A stretch of DNA of 64,000 nucleotides, taken from the NCBI RefSeq assembly GCF_022095615.2, contig NZ_CP155559.1, positions 2,973,501 through 3,037,500 of the forward strand. The letters are read 5' to 3'. Each line of letters opens with the position of its first letter. Within the stretch, counting starts at the first letter, position 1. This document shows positions 1-7,796 of the stretch, piece after piece. The notes beneath the pieces are model-generated. The model did no database searches. It saw only the letters and a list, made by a program, of their open reading frames with translations, and was not told the origin of the DNA. Source of the DNA: Bacillus thuringiensis (GTDB lineage: Bacteria > Bacillota > Bacilli > Bacillales > Bacillaceae_G). A program made the translations under genes and the position numbers.

Positions 1-1
1 C

Positions 2-301
2 TTTAATTTTCAAAAACCTGTATGGCCCCAACCATTCAATCATGCAGGGATGTTCCCACAAGGTCATCTTGCCGCTTTACTATCGCCGCCAGTCAAGCCT
101 TTTAATTTTAATGCCAATAACTGGGGTGCTTTCGGAAACCCTCCAGGGTGGGGAGGACAGGTAAATCCCATGGGATGGGGGAATAACGGAGGAATCGGTC
201 AGCCAGGTATGCTTGGAAACTTACTTTCAGTAGGAAAAAGCAGCATGAATGGAATAGGAATGATTAGTAGTCTAATCGGTATGGGGAAGTTCTTCTTTTA
301 G
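2..301 (+). CDS. Gly/Asn/Trp/Pro-rich hypothetical protein, C-terminal part
   Basis: The frame is open from the left window edge to a TAG stop, so the true start lies outside the window. The visible ATG at position 50 has no ribosome binding site and is probably internal. The 99 visible residues are rich in Gly, Asn, Pro and Trp (for example NPMGWGNNGG) and end in a short hydrophobic segment rich in Gly, Ile and Met. This composition recalls small Bacillus coat or YppG-like proteins, but I see no diagnostic motif. Function is unknown; that it is coding is fairly likely. Confidence 0.6.
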   Translation, partial: FNFQKPVWPQPFNHAGMFPQGHLAALLSPPVKPFNFNANNWGAFGNPPGWGGQVNPMGWGNNGGIGQPGMLGNLLSVGKSSMNGIGMISSLIGMGKFFF

Positions 302-381
302 TTCATTAGAACGGGAAGATAGGTCCATGGCCCCGGCTTAAAAAACATTTCCTTTTCCTTTGATTTCATCTTCTCAAACAT
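298..381 (-). CDS. Possible 27-residue peptide or gene remnant
   Basis: A short minus-strand frame whose stop codon overlaps the stop of the convergent gene at the left edge. A purine-rich GGAGGGAG lies about 10 bases before the ATG, and the frame stays open further upstream. The peptide is Lys/Glu-rich and then hydrophobic. It may be a real micro-gene or the tail of a decayed gene; I do not recognise it. Confidence 0.2.
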   Translation of the reverse strand: MFEKMKSKEKEMFFKPGPWTYLPVLMN

Positions 382-520
382 GCTTCCAATACTCCCTCCA
401 AGTTCGTTTCCTCGGCTTTCAAATTATAAAAACATCTATTACCCTATATCGGATAACTTGATAGAGGTGTGGCTCCACCAACAAAACGCAAATTTCGTAC
501 GCTAAGCAAAACGTTACAAA

Positions 521-552
521 AAAAACGGTTCCTTTACGAAAGAACCGTTTTT
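521..552. terminator. Bidirectional intrinsic terminator
   Basis: An 11-bp perfect stem, AAAAACGGTTC with GAACCGTTTTT, around a 10-base loop. It has T runs on both strands and can end transcription from either side. Confidence 0.8.
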
Positions 553-595
553 TTGTAGTTTTTATTTATTTGAAAAGTAGTCAAATCTTTTTTCA

Positions 596-1243
596 CTAGT
601 TAACACTTTGAACACGGCCAATTTGTCCATCTTGTAATCGAACTTTAATACCGTATGTATGTGTTTCACTATGTGTTAAAATGTCTTTCACAACACCACT
701 TACAGTTTTACTATAGTCATTATCTAATTGAATAACTACATGTGAACCAACTGAAATTTGTGATCTTGTTGGTTTCCCACCTGTTGCTTGTGTTGTTTTT
801 TCTTGTTTTTGTGTTCTCTCTTGTTGTATAGACTGTTGTTGCTGAGTCTTCTGCTCTTGTTGTTTACGTTTTTCTTCTACTCTTTGCTGCTCTTCTTGCT
901 TACGCTTCTCTTCTTCTACTCTTTGCTGCTCTTCTTGTTTACGCTTCTCTTCTTCTGCTCTTTGCTGCTCTTCTTGTTTACGCTTCTCTTCTTCTGCTCT
1001 TTGTTGCTCTTCTTGTTTACGCTTCTCTTCTTCTGCTCTTTGCTGCTCTTCTTGTTTACGCTTCTCTTCTTCTACTCTTTGTTGCTCTTCTTGCTTACGT
1101 TTTTCTTCCTCTGCTACTTTTTTATCTTCATCTATTTTTTGCTCTTCCTCTGCTACTTTTAATTTTTCTTCATCACCTTTACAAGCACTTAAAGCCATTA
1201 CACACAAGCTCATAAGTACAAATAATAACAATTTCTTTAACAT
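596..1243 (-). CDS. Lipoprotein with coiled-coil repeats and C-terminal YwbE-like domain
   Basis: A 215-residue exported lipoprotein. Residues 1-20 are a signal peptide with lipobox LSAC, Cys21 being the lipidation site. Residues 30-135 are almost entirely charged and predicted coiled coil. They include six 13-residue units of the type xEEEKRKQEEQQR (residues 44-121). Residues about 160-215 match the small YwbE family (DUF2196): a 'VGSHVVI' start, then 'VVKDILTHS', 'YGIKVRLQDG' and 'IGRVQ'. Free-standing YwbE is a small protein of unknown function. Here the domain would be displayed outside the membrane on a stalk, which is an unusual architecture. AGGAGG precedes the ATG at good spacing. The gene stands alone and faces the terminator at 521-552. 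Confidence 0.85.
   Translation of the reverse strand: MLKKLLLFVLMSLCVMALSACKGDEEKLKVAEEEQKIDEDKKVAEEEKRKQEEQQRVEEEKRKQEEQQRAEEEKRKQEEQQRAEEEKRKQEEQQRAEEEKRKQEEQQRVEEEKRKQEEQQRVEEKRKQQEQKTQQQQSIQQERTQKQEKTTQATGGKPTRSQISVGSHVVIQLDNDYSKTVSGVVKDILTHSETHTYGIKVRLQDGQIGRVQSVN
881..1114 (-). repeat. Six tandem 39-bp repeats inside the lipoprotein gene
   Basis: Six in-frame 39-bp units, each encoding 13 residues. They differ mainly in the first codon (Ala or Val) and in a few silent positions. Near identity makes copy-number change by slippage or recombination likely, which would lengthen or shorten the stalk without changing frame. Confidence 0.9.
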
Positions 1244-1350
1244 TAAAAAATCCTCCTATATATACATTACAAATCAATAACTTTCATAGCATAACAAAAA
1301 TGCATGTATTTCTTTGTCAAAATTTGTCGTATAAATTTAATTTCCACTAA

Positions 1351-1491
1351 AAGACTGACAGTACAATAAAAGCGGAAATTATTATATCGATTCGTGCACA
1401 GGAATTACGTTCGTTTGCTAATCAAGTAAACTTAATTAATGAAATACAAGGAAAAACCTTCATCTTATGTATAAAAGGATCTTTCAATTAA
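1351..1491 (+). pseudogene. Possible decayed coding fragment
   Basis: A 46-codon open stretch without a start codon. Its composition is protein-like (for example 'RAQELRSFANQVNLINEI'), and its stop codon lies inside the terminator at 1473-1503. It could be the tail of a lost gene. I do not recognise the family and it may be chance. Confidence 0.25.
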
Positions 1492-1503
1492 AGATCCTTT
1501 TAT
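1473..1503 (+). terminator. Intrinsic terminator
   Basis: Stem AAAAGGATCTTT with AAAGATCCTTTT around a 5-base loop, followed by T-rich sequence. It lies between the lipoprotein promoter region and the convergent DUF1259 gene. Confidence 0.7.
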
Positions 1504-1529
1504 ATCGCTCATTTAACTAAATAGATTGG

Positions 1530-1928
1530 TTAATTACATAACGCTTTTCTAACTTTCCTTGCGAAGCTTAGCGGATCATCAACGTCTTCGATATTAACGT
1601 AAATTAAATTTGGCTCATCACATAACCACTCATTGTGTATAGACGAAACGATTATTCCTTGTTTAATAATTGTAGCAACAAACCCATTAACTTCTCTTTG
1701 CAATAGCGCTATCCGGCCTAAACATAATGCTCGTCCAGTTTTATTATCACGTGATTCGAATGAGAAGGAACTTGTTACTCTAAAACGTTTTCCTAAGATA
1801 GTTGCTTGTATTTCATCCCGATTTATTGTTGCCACACATTTTCCACCGGCGAACCCTTCTTGGCCACCTATAATTCTTGCAAACTGTTGACAAATTAATT
1901 CATCATTACACGCCATACCTTGAATCAT
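1530..1928 (-). CDS. DUF1259 (LppY/LpqO-type) domain protein
   Basis: A 132-residue protein matching the DUF1259 fold. It has an N-terminal 'FARIIGG', a central segment with Arg and a Gly-rich turn (the substrate-like half), 'LLQREVNGFVATIIKQGI' and then 'SIHNEWLCDEPNLIYVNI' near the C-terminus. Family members usually have HNH at that last site; here it reads HNEW, so the metal-like cluster is altered. No signal peptide, so it is probably cytoplasmic. Two starts are possible: the first ATG abuts a GGGGG run, and the ATG four codons later has AAGG just before it. The molecular role of the family is not established. Confidence 0.8.
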   Translation of the reverse strand: MIQGMACNDELICQQFARIIGGQEGFAGGKCVATINRDEIQATILGKRFRVTSSFSFESRDNKTGRALCLGRIALLQREVNGFVATIIKQGIIVSSIHNEWLCDEPNLIYVNIEDVDDPLSFARKVRKALCN

Positions 1929-2214
1929 CCCCCTTTTTACTGTTAGGTTATGAATGAATACTTAGGTCTGAAACGGTAATGAATCTATTCTATTATAAAA
2001 AAGATTATCAGAATCTAACGAAATCTATTATATGGTAAGACATTTTTAGGGAACATAAAAAAAACACCCTAAGGTGCGATCCTCCGACTTAAAAATCGTA
2101 TCTATGTATGGAGAAATTTAGAAAAGAGAAGCTTCTAACTATAATTTATAAAGCTATTATGCCATGAATCACTTACATATTTCCTTATTTACTGGGAGCA
2201 GAATCCCCATTATA

Positions 2215-2376
2215 TTACTTTCTGATCAGTCTCGTTAAAGCCATCCCAATAAATCCAGCCCCCATCCCTATTAGCCACCCAGCATGCGTATCGCCTAATA
2301 TAGATCCCACTCCTCCGCCAAGAAACATGCAGCCAACAAATACTAATCCTCCAATTCCCCAATTCGGCTTTTCCAT
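2215..2376 (-). CDS. 53-residue Gly-rich membrane protein
   Basis: A small gene starting with ATG, with AAAGGATGTGA about 8 bases upstream. The product is hydrophobic throughout. It has a glycine-rich helix (residues 6-27, containing 'FLGGGVGS'), a short polar turn 'GDTHAG', a second hydrophobic helix and a basic tail. Two membrane passes are likely. It has no recognised family motif. Confidence 0.6.
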   Translation of the reverse strand: MEKPNWGIGGLVFVGCMFLGGGVGSILGDTHAGWLIGMGAGFIGMALTRLIRK

Positions 2377-2453
2377 AATTCAATCACATCCTTTCAATAA
2401 AACATATGCGATTAACTAGCCCAACTTTCTTGCATAAGATATGTTAATTATTT

Positions 2454-2577
2454 TGCTTATGCACTTTCAGGGCATTCAAAAGATGCAATGATTGGCCAAT
2501 TTGAATGAATTGCAGAAGGAGAATTTCATTTTTCATATTATAATAACTTAAGAGTTGTGGAAGAAATTCTTCTTTAA
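2454..2577 (+). pseudogene. Decayed coding fragment with one in-frame stop
   Basis: Reading from 2454 gives a protein-like stretch ('AYALSGHSKDAMIGQFE', TGA, 'IAEGEFHFSYYNNLRVVEEILL') with a single TGA where TGG would encode Trp. No start or ribosome site is visible. It is probably a remnant of a gene lost next to the interspersed repeat at 2621-2680. Confidence 0.35.
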
Positions 2578-2620
2578 CTAACGGGTTAATAGAAGTATGG
2601 AGATTTCCCACAATTTATGA

Positions 2621-2680
2621 CTCACCCTATCGCTATCAAGCTAAGAAAAGCAAATCCCAAAAAACGAAAATTATATGCCT
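2621..2680 (+). repeat. Copy of interspersed repeat with IS231-like end (copy 1)
   Basis: Contains CGCTATCAAGCTAAG followed about 15 bases later by CCCAAAAAACGAAAATTAT. Related copies lie at about 4521-4620, 16700-16800, 49340-49412 and 50049-50112. The core ATCAAGCTAA resembles the inverted-repeat end of IS231 elements (CCCATCAACTTAA). It may be a non-autonomous element or one of the B. cereus group bcr-type repeats. Confidence 0.5.
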
Positions 2681-2752
2681 CGTTGACTACTGTTAATGAG
2701 ACGTTATGTCATACAATGGAGTTAATATTAGAAAACTGTGAGGATGATTACG

Positions 2753-3121
2753 TTGATAAAATTTGTAATTAGTTATGCTGCAAGTCTGTTTGCTTTTATT
2801 TTTGGATGGTTCTTAATTTCATATATTTCTCATCCTAGCTTTATTCACCCGAACGTTGTATTAGGATTCATTAAAACGATCGTCACTTATGGTAGTATAC
2901 CGGCTCTTGTAGCTTGTCTAATTGGGGAAGTGTTATACAGGAAAATCAAACGATGTAGAGAATTTCAATTTGGAATTCCTGTATTTATAGGACTAGCAGT
3001 TCTCTATACACTTATACCATTTCTTTTTCTTTTTCCTTTTAATTTTTCCCATTTCTTTGATTTCGTTGCACCTGTTATTATCGGGGCCTTATCTTTTTAT
3101 TTAGTACGTAGAAAAATATAA
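2753..3121 (+). CDS. Membrane protein, four predicted helices
   Basis: About 122 residues with four hydrophobic segments (roughly residues 3-23, 35-57, 74-95 and 98-116), short basic loops and a C-terminal 'RRKI'. TTG at 2753 is preferred as start because GAGGA lies nine bases upstream. GTG at 2738 and ATG at 2744 in the same frame overlap that ribosome site. No family motif is recognised. The neighbourhood is full of gene remnants, but this frame is intact. Confidence 0.65.
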   Translation: MIKFVISYAASLFAFIFGWFLISYISHPSFIHPNVVLGFIKTIVTYGSIPALVACLIGEVLYRKIKRCREFQFGIPVFIGLAVLYTLIPFLFLFPFNFSHFFDFVAPVIIGALSFYLVRRKI

Positions 3122-3256
3122 TTAACTTCAAGAGTGTGACAGAAAGAAGCCGGAGTGAATAAAACCATACTGTATAACCATACAGTGCTCAAAAAACGCA
3201 TCAATTCCTTGCAAAATCAACAATAAAAAGGATTTGTGGACCCTAGGATTAGATGA

Positions 3257-3403
3257 AACGAGAACAATCAAAATGCCGTCATTGCTTTACTTAAAAGAAG
3301 AATTGAAAAATTAGAGAAAAAGAATACAAGGTTTGAGGAAGAAAATAAGTAATTGCGCGAAAAAGAAAATGTAAAGCTTACTGATTACTTCATAAAGTTA
3401 TAA
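3257..3403 (+). pseudogene. Degenerate coiled-coil fragment
   Basis: An open stretch interrupted by one TAA. It reads 'AVIALLKRRIEKLEKKNTRF', further Glu/Lys, stop, 'LREKENVKLTDYF'. Such leucine-spaced coiled coils occur at the start of some transposases and regulators. There is no start codon, so this is probably debris. Confidence 0.3.
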
Positions 3404-3407
3404 AATT

Positions 3408-3450
3408 AGGACCGTACATATTAGACAGTTCTAAAATGTACGGTCCTTTT
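3408..3450 (+). terminator. Intrinsic terminator
   Basis: 12-bp stem AGGACCGTACAT with ATGTACGGTCCT, followed by TTTTG. Confidence 0.75.
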
Positions 3451-3499
3451 GTTTACTAGTGGTTCACTTATCTAACCTAAAGATAAGTATGTGGTCCTT

Positions 3500-4162
3500 T
3501 TACAATTTGAATTTCTTTTTAAGCTTCTTATATTTTCTATACGAACGTCTAACAATGTTTAATATAAAATACGGTATTTTAATAGGGAAAGGAAATTTAT
3601 AAATGACAGGTAAATAAAATCTAAAATATGCCTTTTCTAGGTCTCTCCACTTAGTATCTTCTTTTGTTTTTAAGAAATCAGATACATCGACTACATATCC
3701 CCTTCCGTTTTCCATCATCACATTTTTTCCGTGAACATCACAAGGAGTTAATCCTTGTTCCCTTGCATACTCTAAAGCTTCATTGATATCAAGGATCACC
3801 TGCTTAGGAATTTTAATCCCCTTATGAACAGCATCGTATAAGGTAATTTCTTTTAAACGTTTCAATACTATGAAATTTTCTCCTTTATATATAAGCTTCG
3901 AATAAGAAGGATGATTTCCGATTTTTCGGTATACTTCTGACTCTTTTTCAATTCCTTCTCCTTCTCGTGCGTAAATTTTCACTACCCAATCTTTGTATTC
4001 TTTGTGCATAAATACTGCGGCATAATTACCCATCCCTAAACACTTCCAAAGTCTAGGAATATCTTTAACTACTACAGGCTCGAAGTCATCCTCACTTCTT
4101 ATGCTTACCTCTTTTAATAATTCGTCCTTTATCAATCCCACAAAACTGTTTATACTCATCAT
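3500..4162 (-). CDS. Protein kinase-like protein
   Basis: About 220 residues with a reduced eukaryote-like kinase fold. It has a Gly-rich loop 'GMGNYAAVF', 'WVVKIYA' with the ATP-binding Lys, 'DVHGKNVMME' in place of the HRDxxxxN catalytic loop, and 'VVDVSDF' in place of DFG. The C-terminal 40 residues are hydrophobic and then strongly basic (KKLKKKFKL), suggesting membrane association. The start at 4162 (second Met of the frame, followed at once by another ATG) has GGAGTGG just upstream; the longer frame to 4198 runs through a repeat-like GGGGGTCCACCC. It may phosphorylate a protein or small molecule. The substrate is unknown. Confidence 0.7.
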   Translation of the reverse strand: MMSINSFVGLIKDELLKEVSIRSEDDFEPVVVKDIPRLWKCLGMGNYAAVFMHKEYKDWVVKIYAREGEGIEKESEVYRKIGNHPSYSKLIYKGENFIVLKRLKEITLYDAVHKGIKIPKQVILDINEALEYAREQGLTPCDVHGKNVMMENGRGYVVDVSDFLKTKEDTKWRDLEKAYFRFYLPVIYKFPFPIKIPYFILNIVRRSYRKYKKLKKKFKL

Positions 4163-4233
4163 TTCCACTCCGGTTTTGCTAAAAGGGGGTCCACCCACAT
4201 TTTAACGAAAATATACACTAAGAGAATTTTAGC

Positions 4234-4282
4234 ATAAAACGAGTCATCTTTTTTCTTAAAATAAAAAGATGACTCGTTTTAT
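4234..4282. terminator. Strong bidirectional terminator
   Basis: Twenty-base stem ATAAAACGAGTCATCTTTTT with its exact complement, 9-base loop, T runs at both ends. Confidence 0.85.
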
Positions 4283-4369
4283 TTGAACTGTTGAATACTT
4301 AATATTTATTCCACTATCCATAGCCAAAAACCGTACAACATAAAAATTTTTTCAACTATTTACGTATTT

Positions 4370-4531
4370 TCATTTTTTCAAAAGCAACTGTATAAGGGCT
4401 TTTCTTAGTGCAAGTTCTCTTGATTCATTGGCCATACCAAATCCATGTTTGTTCATCGCATAGGCATAACCTAACTTTTCATCTGGATCGGTAAAACAGA
4501 ATGATCCTCCTGGACCTAGGTGCTGTACAAA
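4370..4531 (-). pseudogene. C-terminal remnant of a beta-lactamase-family serine hydrolase
   Basis: The last ~53 codons read 'FVQHLGPGGSFCF', 'DPDEKLGYAYAMNKHGFG' and 'RELALRKALI'. This is the typical C-terminal block of class C beta-lactamase-fold esterases (HxGxGG, then 'YVMN'). Everything upstream is replaced by the repeat at 4521-4620, so the catalytic Ser and Tyr are missing and the product cannot be active. Confidence 0.75.
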
Positions 4532-4620
4532 ACACAAAATTATCGTTTTTGGGGTGGTATGAGCTTTTAACTTGATGGGTATAGGGTACCGCCACATCGC
4601 TATCAAGCTAAGCCCATACA
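4521..4620 (-). repeat. Interspersed repeat with IS231-like end (copy 2)
   Basis: On the minus strand it reads TTAGCTTGATAGCGATGTGG, then TACCCTATACCCATCAAGTT, then CCCCAAAAACGATAATTTTG. The second part aligns with copy 1 (2621-2680). It is fused directly to the truncated hydrolase tail, so it marks the break point of that gene. Confidence 0.5.
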
Positions 4621-4722
4621 ACGTTAATTATAGTAGAGGTTGTTTCTTTTTTTAAAAGCTACGTGTAGGGAATTTAAAGATTTGCATACGGAATAAATCC
4701 TAATGGGTTTCAATTTTTTGAT

Positions 4723-5085
4723 TTAAGCCGCTTGATTATCAAACATGGTACAATTGTAAATGACACCTAATATATCAAAGACTGTTTTCTTCTCATATCG
4801 ATGAGATTTTCTCCCGTTTTGCTGTAGGAGATTGAACAGGCGAAGTAACACCTTTGATAGCTCTTGGGTGTCTTTTTGTATCGATTGGAAAAGAAGAAAA
4901 AAGTAATCTTTAATCATATATATGGCCTTATATTCACTCAGTTCTCGTTTCTTTTTCATAAGAAGTAATTGCCGCATTTGAAACATGATAGAAGAACAAA
5001 GTAGAATGGCGATCAGTTGCCCATACAAATGGCATTCCAATCGTTCTTTGTCATTTTGGACATTCTCCGATTCCAATTTTCCTTT
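4723..5085 (-). pseudogene. C-terminal remnant of an IS4-family (IS231-like) transposase
   Basis: About 120 codons of the transposase C-terminus. '[20 protein letters not shown]' is the Y-(2)-R-(3)-E-(6)-K-type region of IS4 transposases, followed by '[18 protein letters not shown]' and a C-terminal helix. The N-terminal two thirds with the catalytic Asp residues is missing. The frame extends to a TTG at 5106 inside the palindrome 5101-5143, but that part is not transposase sequence. The copy is non-functional. Confidence 0.8.
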
Positions 5086-5100
5086 TATTATACAAGAAAT

Positions 5101-5143
5101 AGCCAATAGAATAGACTTTTTTCAAGTGTCTATTCTATTGGCT
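5101..5143. terminator. Perfect 16-bp inverted repeat
   Basis: AGCCAATAGAATAGAC and its exact complement around a 10-base loop containing TTTTTT. It lies at the broken edge of the transposase remnant. It is either a terminator for the secreted-protein gene at 5270-5986 or an element end. Confidence 0.55.
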
Positions 5144-5269
5144 ATATTTTAAAATGGATGTCTTCTTTTTTAGTAATAGGAAAGTATTTCTTTACGTTAC
5201 GAAATAAATCCAATAAACATTATTTCATTATTATATAATGATTTAAAAATAAAATTCAGCCAATAAGAC

Positions 5270-5986
5270 TTATTTATAACTTGCTGAGCCATCAGTCATA
5301 GATACCCAGATACCTAATCTATCTTTCAAACTATCACCAGTATGCATTCTTAAGTAAATTGTTTTAGCAGACATATTTTTATAGTTTGTATATTTAAAGT
5401 ATAAGCTTGATTTTGCTGTAATCTTCTGTGAACGATTTTCAGTCTTACGACTAATTGCAAGTTTATCATCACTGAATGTACCAGCTATAGTGTGAATATT
5501 TTTACCATATACTTTATCGATGTAATTGTTTCCATTATGAGTGTTTAAATATACTCTAGCACTATATGACGCATTACTAAGCGCATTTTTACCTGTAACT
5601 TTAATTGTTTTGAAGCTTCCAGAACTATAAGGAGTAGCAGCTTCTTCATCATTTTCAATATCTAATTCAACAATGTTATATGAACCGTCAGGGTAACGAT
5701 TAACTTTTTTCGGGTTTTCCGCTGTAGCTGCAAATGGATTATTAGCCATTTCTAATTCAGTATAATTAAATAATACTTCTTCGCCTGATGTTTTCTCTGA
5801 ATCCAGAGGCTCATCATTTTGTAATTTCGTAATTACGCTTGAAATATCAGATTCCGAAGCACCATCTTGTCTCATTTTTTCTGCAATTTCATTATAATCT
5901 CCAAACGTTTTTTCATCGGCTGAGGCTGCCTTTCCTCCAATAAATAGTGTGAAAACAAAAAGAATACTAAGTAACGATTTTTTCAT
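5270..5986 (-). CDS. Secreted protein of unknown function
   Basis: 238 residues with a clear signal peptide (MKKSLL, hydrophobic core, cleavage after ASA, about residue 23). The N-terminal third of the mature protein is acidic ('EIAEKMRQDGASESDISSVI'). The C-terminal part is rich in Ser, Thr, Tyr and Asn and looks like a beta-sheet domain ('FKTIKVTGKN', 'SARVYLNTHNGNNYI', 'SSLYFKYTNYKNMSAKTIYL'). No Cys in the mature part and no anchor, so it is released. AGAGGAGG stands upstream of the ATG. I do not recognise the family. Isolated monocistronic gene between IS debris and a small membrane gene. Confidence 0.75.
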   Translation of the reverse strand: MKKSLLSILFVFTLFIGGKAASADEKTFGDYNEIAEKMRQDGASESDISSVITKLQNDEPLDSEKTSGEEVLFNYTELEMANNPFAATAENPKKVNRYPDGSYNIVELDIENDEEAATPYSSGSFKTIKVTGKNALSNASYSARVYLNTHNGNNYIDKVYGKNIHTIAGTFSDDKLAISRKTENRSQKITAKSSLYFKYTNYKNMSAKTIYLRMHTGDSLKDRLGIWVSMTDGSASYK

Positions 5987-6077
5987 TTTGTAAATCCTCC
6001 TCTATTGATTTCTTTTCTAAAATAACTTAGAATATTGGAAATGTTGAATAATATCTTAAAAAAGGGAGTTTTTGTAA

Positions 6078-6299
6078 ATGTTTGAATTTATGCTATATGG
6101 AACACCAATTCTTATTTCTTTTTTAGCAGGATTTTTAACACATAAATTGTTTAACAAATTATATGTTGGTCTAGCAATTTCTATCGTAATAGCATACGGT
6201 ATGTCTTTTATGTTTTCAGAGCAAAAAGTATTTTTTGCTGGAATCATAGGAACCTTACTTTACTTTGCGACAGCGACCTTACTGGAAAAAAAGAAATAA
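6078..6299 (+). CDS. 73-residue membrane protein
   Basis: AAAGGGAG lies about 9 bases before the ATG. The product has two or three hydrophobic helices (residues 3-22, 28-47, 52-69) and ends KKK. It is followed at once by its own terminator (6316-6356), so it is probably a single-gene transcript. Family not recognised. Confidence 0.65.
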   Translation: MFEFMLYGTPILISFLAGFLTHKLFNKLYVGLAISIVIAYGMSFMFSEQKVFFAGIIGTLLYFATATLLEKKK

Positions 6300-6315
6300 A
6301 ATTAATGACTCGTTT

Positions 6316-6356
6316 TTGCCAAAGATAGTTTCATTGTCTTTGGCAATATTTTTTTG
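6316..6356 (+). terminator. Intrinsic terminator
   Basis: Stem TTGCCAAAGA with TCTTTGGCAA, then TATTTTTTTTG. Confidence 0.85.
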
Positions 6357-6359
6357 TAT

Positions 6360-6800
6360 AGCAAACTCACAAAAAACTTTCATCAATCCTCCTTTTCCCT
6401 ATACCACATTAATTTGTTGCTCTTCAAAACTAGATTCAATGTATGAAATCTGATCTTATGTAAGTACATAGCATGCTCATTTAGGTGGAGATTGTAGATA
6501 CAGTCGTTTAGACGCATGTTACATATCCAGTTTTTGTACCTAATTCTCTCAAGACATTTCTTAAGTTTAAAAAATAAAATATAAAATACTAATTAATACC
6601 TAATTTTGGTTCGCTTTTCCAAAATAGGAACTCTATGTATAAGTTTAAAGATAGATTGATTAAAAAACAAGGCTAGTTATCTATACAACTGTTTGTTATA
6701 ATTCTAATAAGAAATATATTATATTACACCTAGTGTACATTTCAGAAAAAACATAAATTATTAAATTTATTCCATGTAGACTAAAAGTTTTAGTCTGTGC
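6360..6800. other. Gene-free, AT-rich stretch
   Basis: I see no supported gene here. Around 6810-6860 the sequence CACCCCAAAAACGAAAAAAA resembles one block of the interspersed repeat seen at 2657-2676 and 4530-4560, so old repeat material is likely. Confidence 0.4.
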
Positions 6801-7084
6801 TTATTGCTGGATTTTTAGGTCTAGCACCCCAAAAACGAAAAAAACAAGCGAAATTTTCATAAATAACTGTAAAAAAGTAAAATTCTCGTTATGAGGGTGT
6901 CTTAAAATCTTAGGAGTTTTGTTTTTTGTTAAACATAATATATATCCCCCTGTTATATAAAAATGTAGAAAGTAAGGATTCTTTGTCCATTTCTTGGGCT
7001 GTTTTCTTTCCTTAACAACAAACAAGACGCCACCCAGATCACGGTAGCGCCTACGATAATTGCTATAAATTTATTTATCCTCAC
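6801..7084 (-). pseudogene. Small membrane-anchored protein, probably frameshifted
   Basis: From GTG at 7084 the frame encodes a good membrane segment ('INKFIAIIVGATVIWVASCLL') and then drifts into unlikely sequence. Shifting by one base near 7010-7020 gives a coherent continuation ('VVKERKQPKKWTKNPYF'). The GTG lies just after the stop of the upstream 63-residue gene, so the two could be translationally coupled. Either a one-base indel has broken it, or the first frame is the real, shorter product. Confidence 0.35.
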
Positions 7085-7085
7085 A

Positions 7086-7277
7086 TTACTTATTTCTTTG
7101 CTTCCATACCCCATTCTCTTTACGATAAGTATTCTTGCCATTCATGAAGTCAGCTGTATTACCAGGAATGCTATATTTCTTATTCTTTTTCTTAGCCTTC
7201 TTCTTCAGCCTTTTCTCTTCTTGAATAGCTTGTAAATCCGCCTTCCATTGTTTCACCAAATCCTTTTCACGTCGCAT
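7086..7277 (-). CDS. 63-residue basic protein
   Basis: AAGGGG stands about 10 bases before the ATG. The N-terminal 35 residues are a Lys-rich helix ('KQWKADLQAIQEEKRLKKKA'). The C-terminal half ends 'TYRKENGVWKQRNK', a pattern common in small phage or plasmid proteins. Function unknown. Confidence 0.6.
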   Translation of the reverse strand: MRREKDLVKQWKADLQAIQEEKRLKKKAKKKNKKYSIPGNTADFMNGKNTYRKENGVWKQRNK

Positions 7278-7299
7278 CGAATTTGTACCCCTTGGTTTA

Positions 7300-7796
7300 A
7301 ATGTGAATCAAATAATTAGATTCTTCCTATTTATATACTCGTTTAAACCAAATGTCTATTTTATTTAAAATAAAAGAGCGCCTGTAATGGACGCTCTTTC
7401 GAATTATTAGAGTATCGTTGACTCTTTTGCCTACTCTCACCTTATTGTATGTGAAAACATTTTCGATATGAATACGATAATTTTAAAAGAGCATCCAATG
7501 ACTGGGTGTTCTTAATGTGATAAGGGATTTTCTATGAGTATTGAAATAGGATACAAGCGAGTGAACTTGTCCTACACTTCAATATATGCTTGTCCTTATC
7601 ATAATGTGCAATAAAAAAAGCACCCTCGCCCAGGCGCCAAAAGATACATATACTTTGAGGTAACTAACATGTTAGAAAAGACCCTTCCCTATCATTGTAT
7701 GATTATCTTTATACCTAGATGACTTATTAAATATTTTTAATGTGTAATGTCTATATAACAAAGAAAAAAGCACCCTTATTGGATGCTTAATTGCAC
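7300..7796. other. Gene-free stretch with several small hairpins
   Basis: Three terminator-like hairpins stand out. They are AAAGAGCG/CGCTCTTT at 7373-7399, AAGAGCATCC..GGGTGTTCTT at about 7487-7513, and AAAAAGC..GCTT near 7766-7790. No protein gene is supported. The spacing resembles the small transcription units further right (9.3-12.25 kb). Confidence 0.4.

Noticed and set aside
788..1162. 124-codon plus-strand frame rich in Leu, Phe and Cys
   Set aside because: It is the reverse complement of the Glu/Lys repeat region of the lipoprotein gene; no ribosome site and composition dictated by the repeats.
1633..1890. Plus-strand 85-codon frame opposite the DUF1259 gene
   Set aside because: Shadow of a well-supported gene; no ribosome site.
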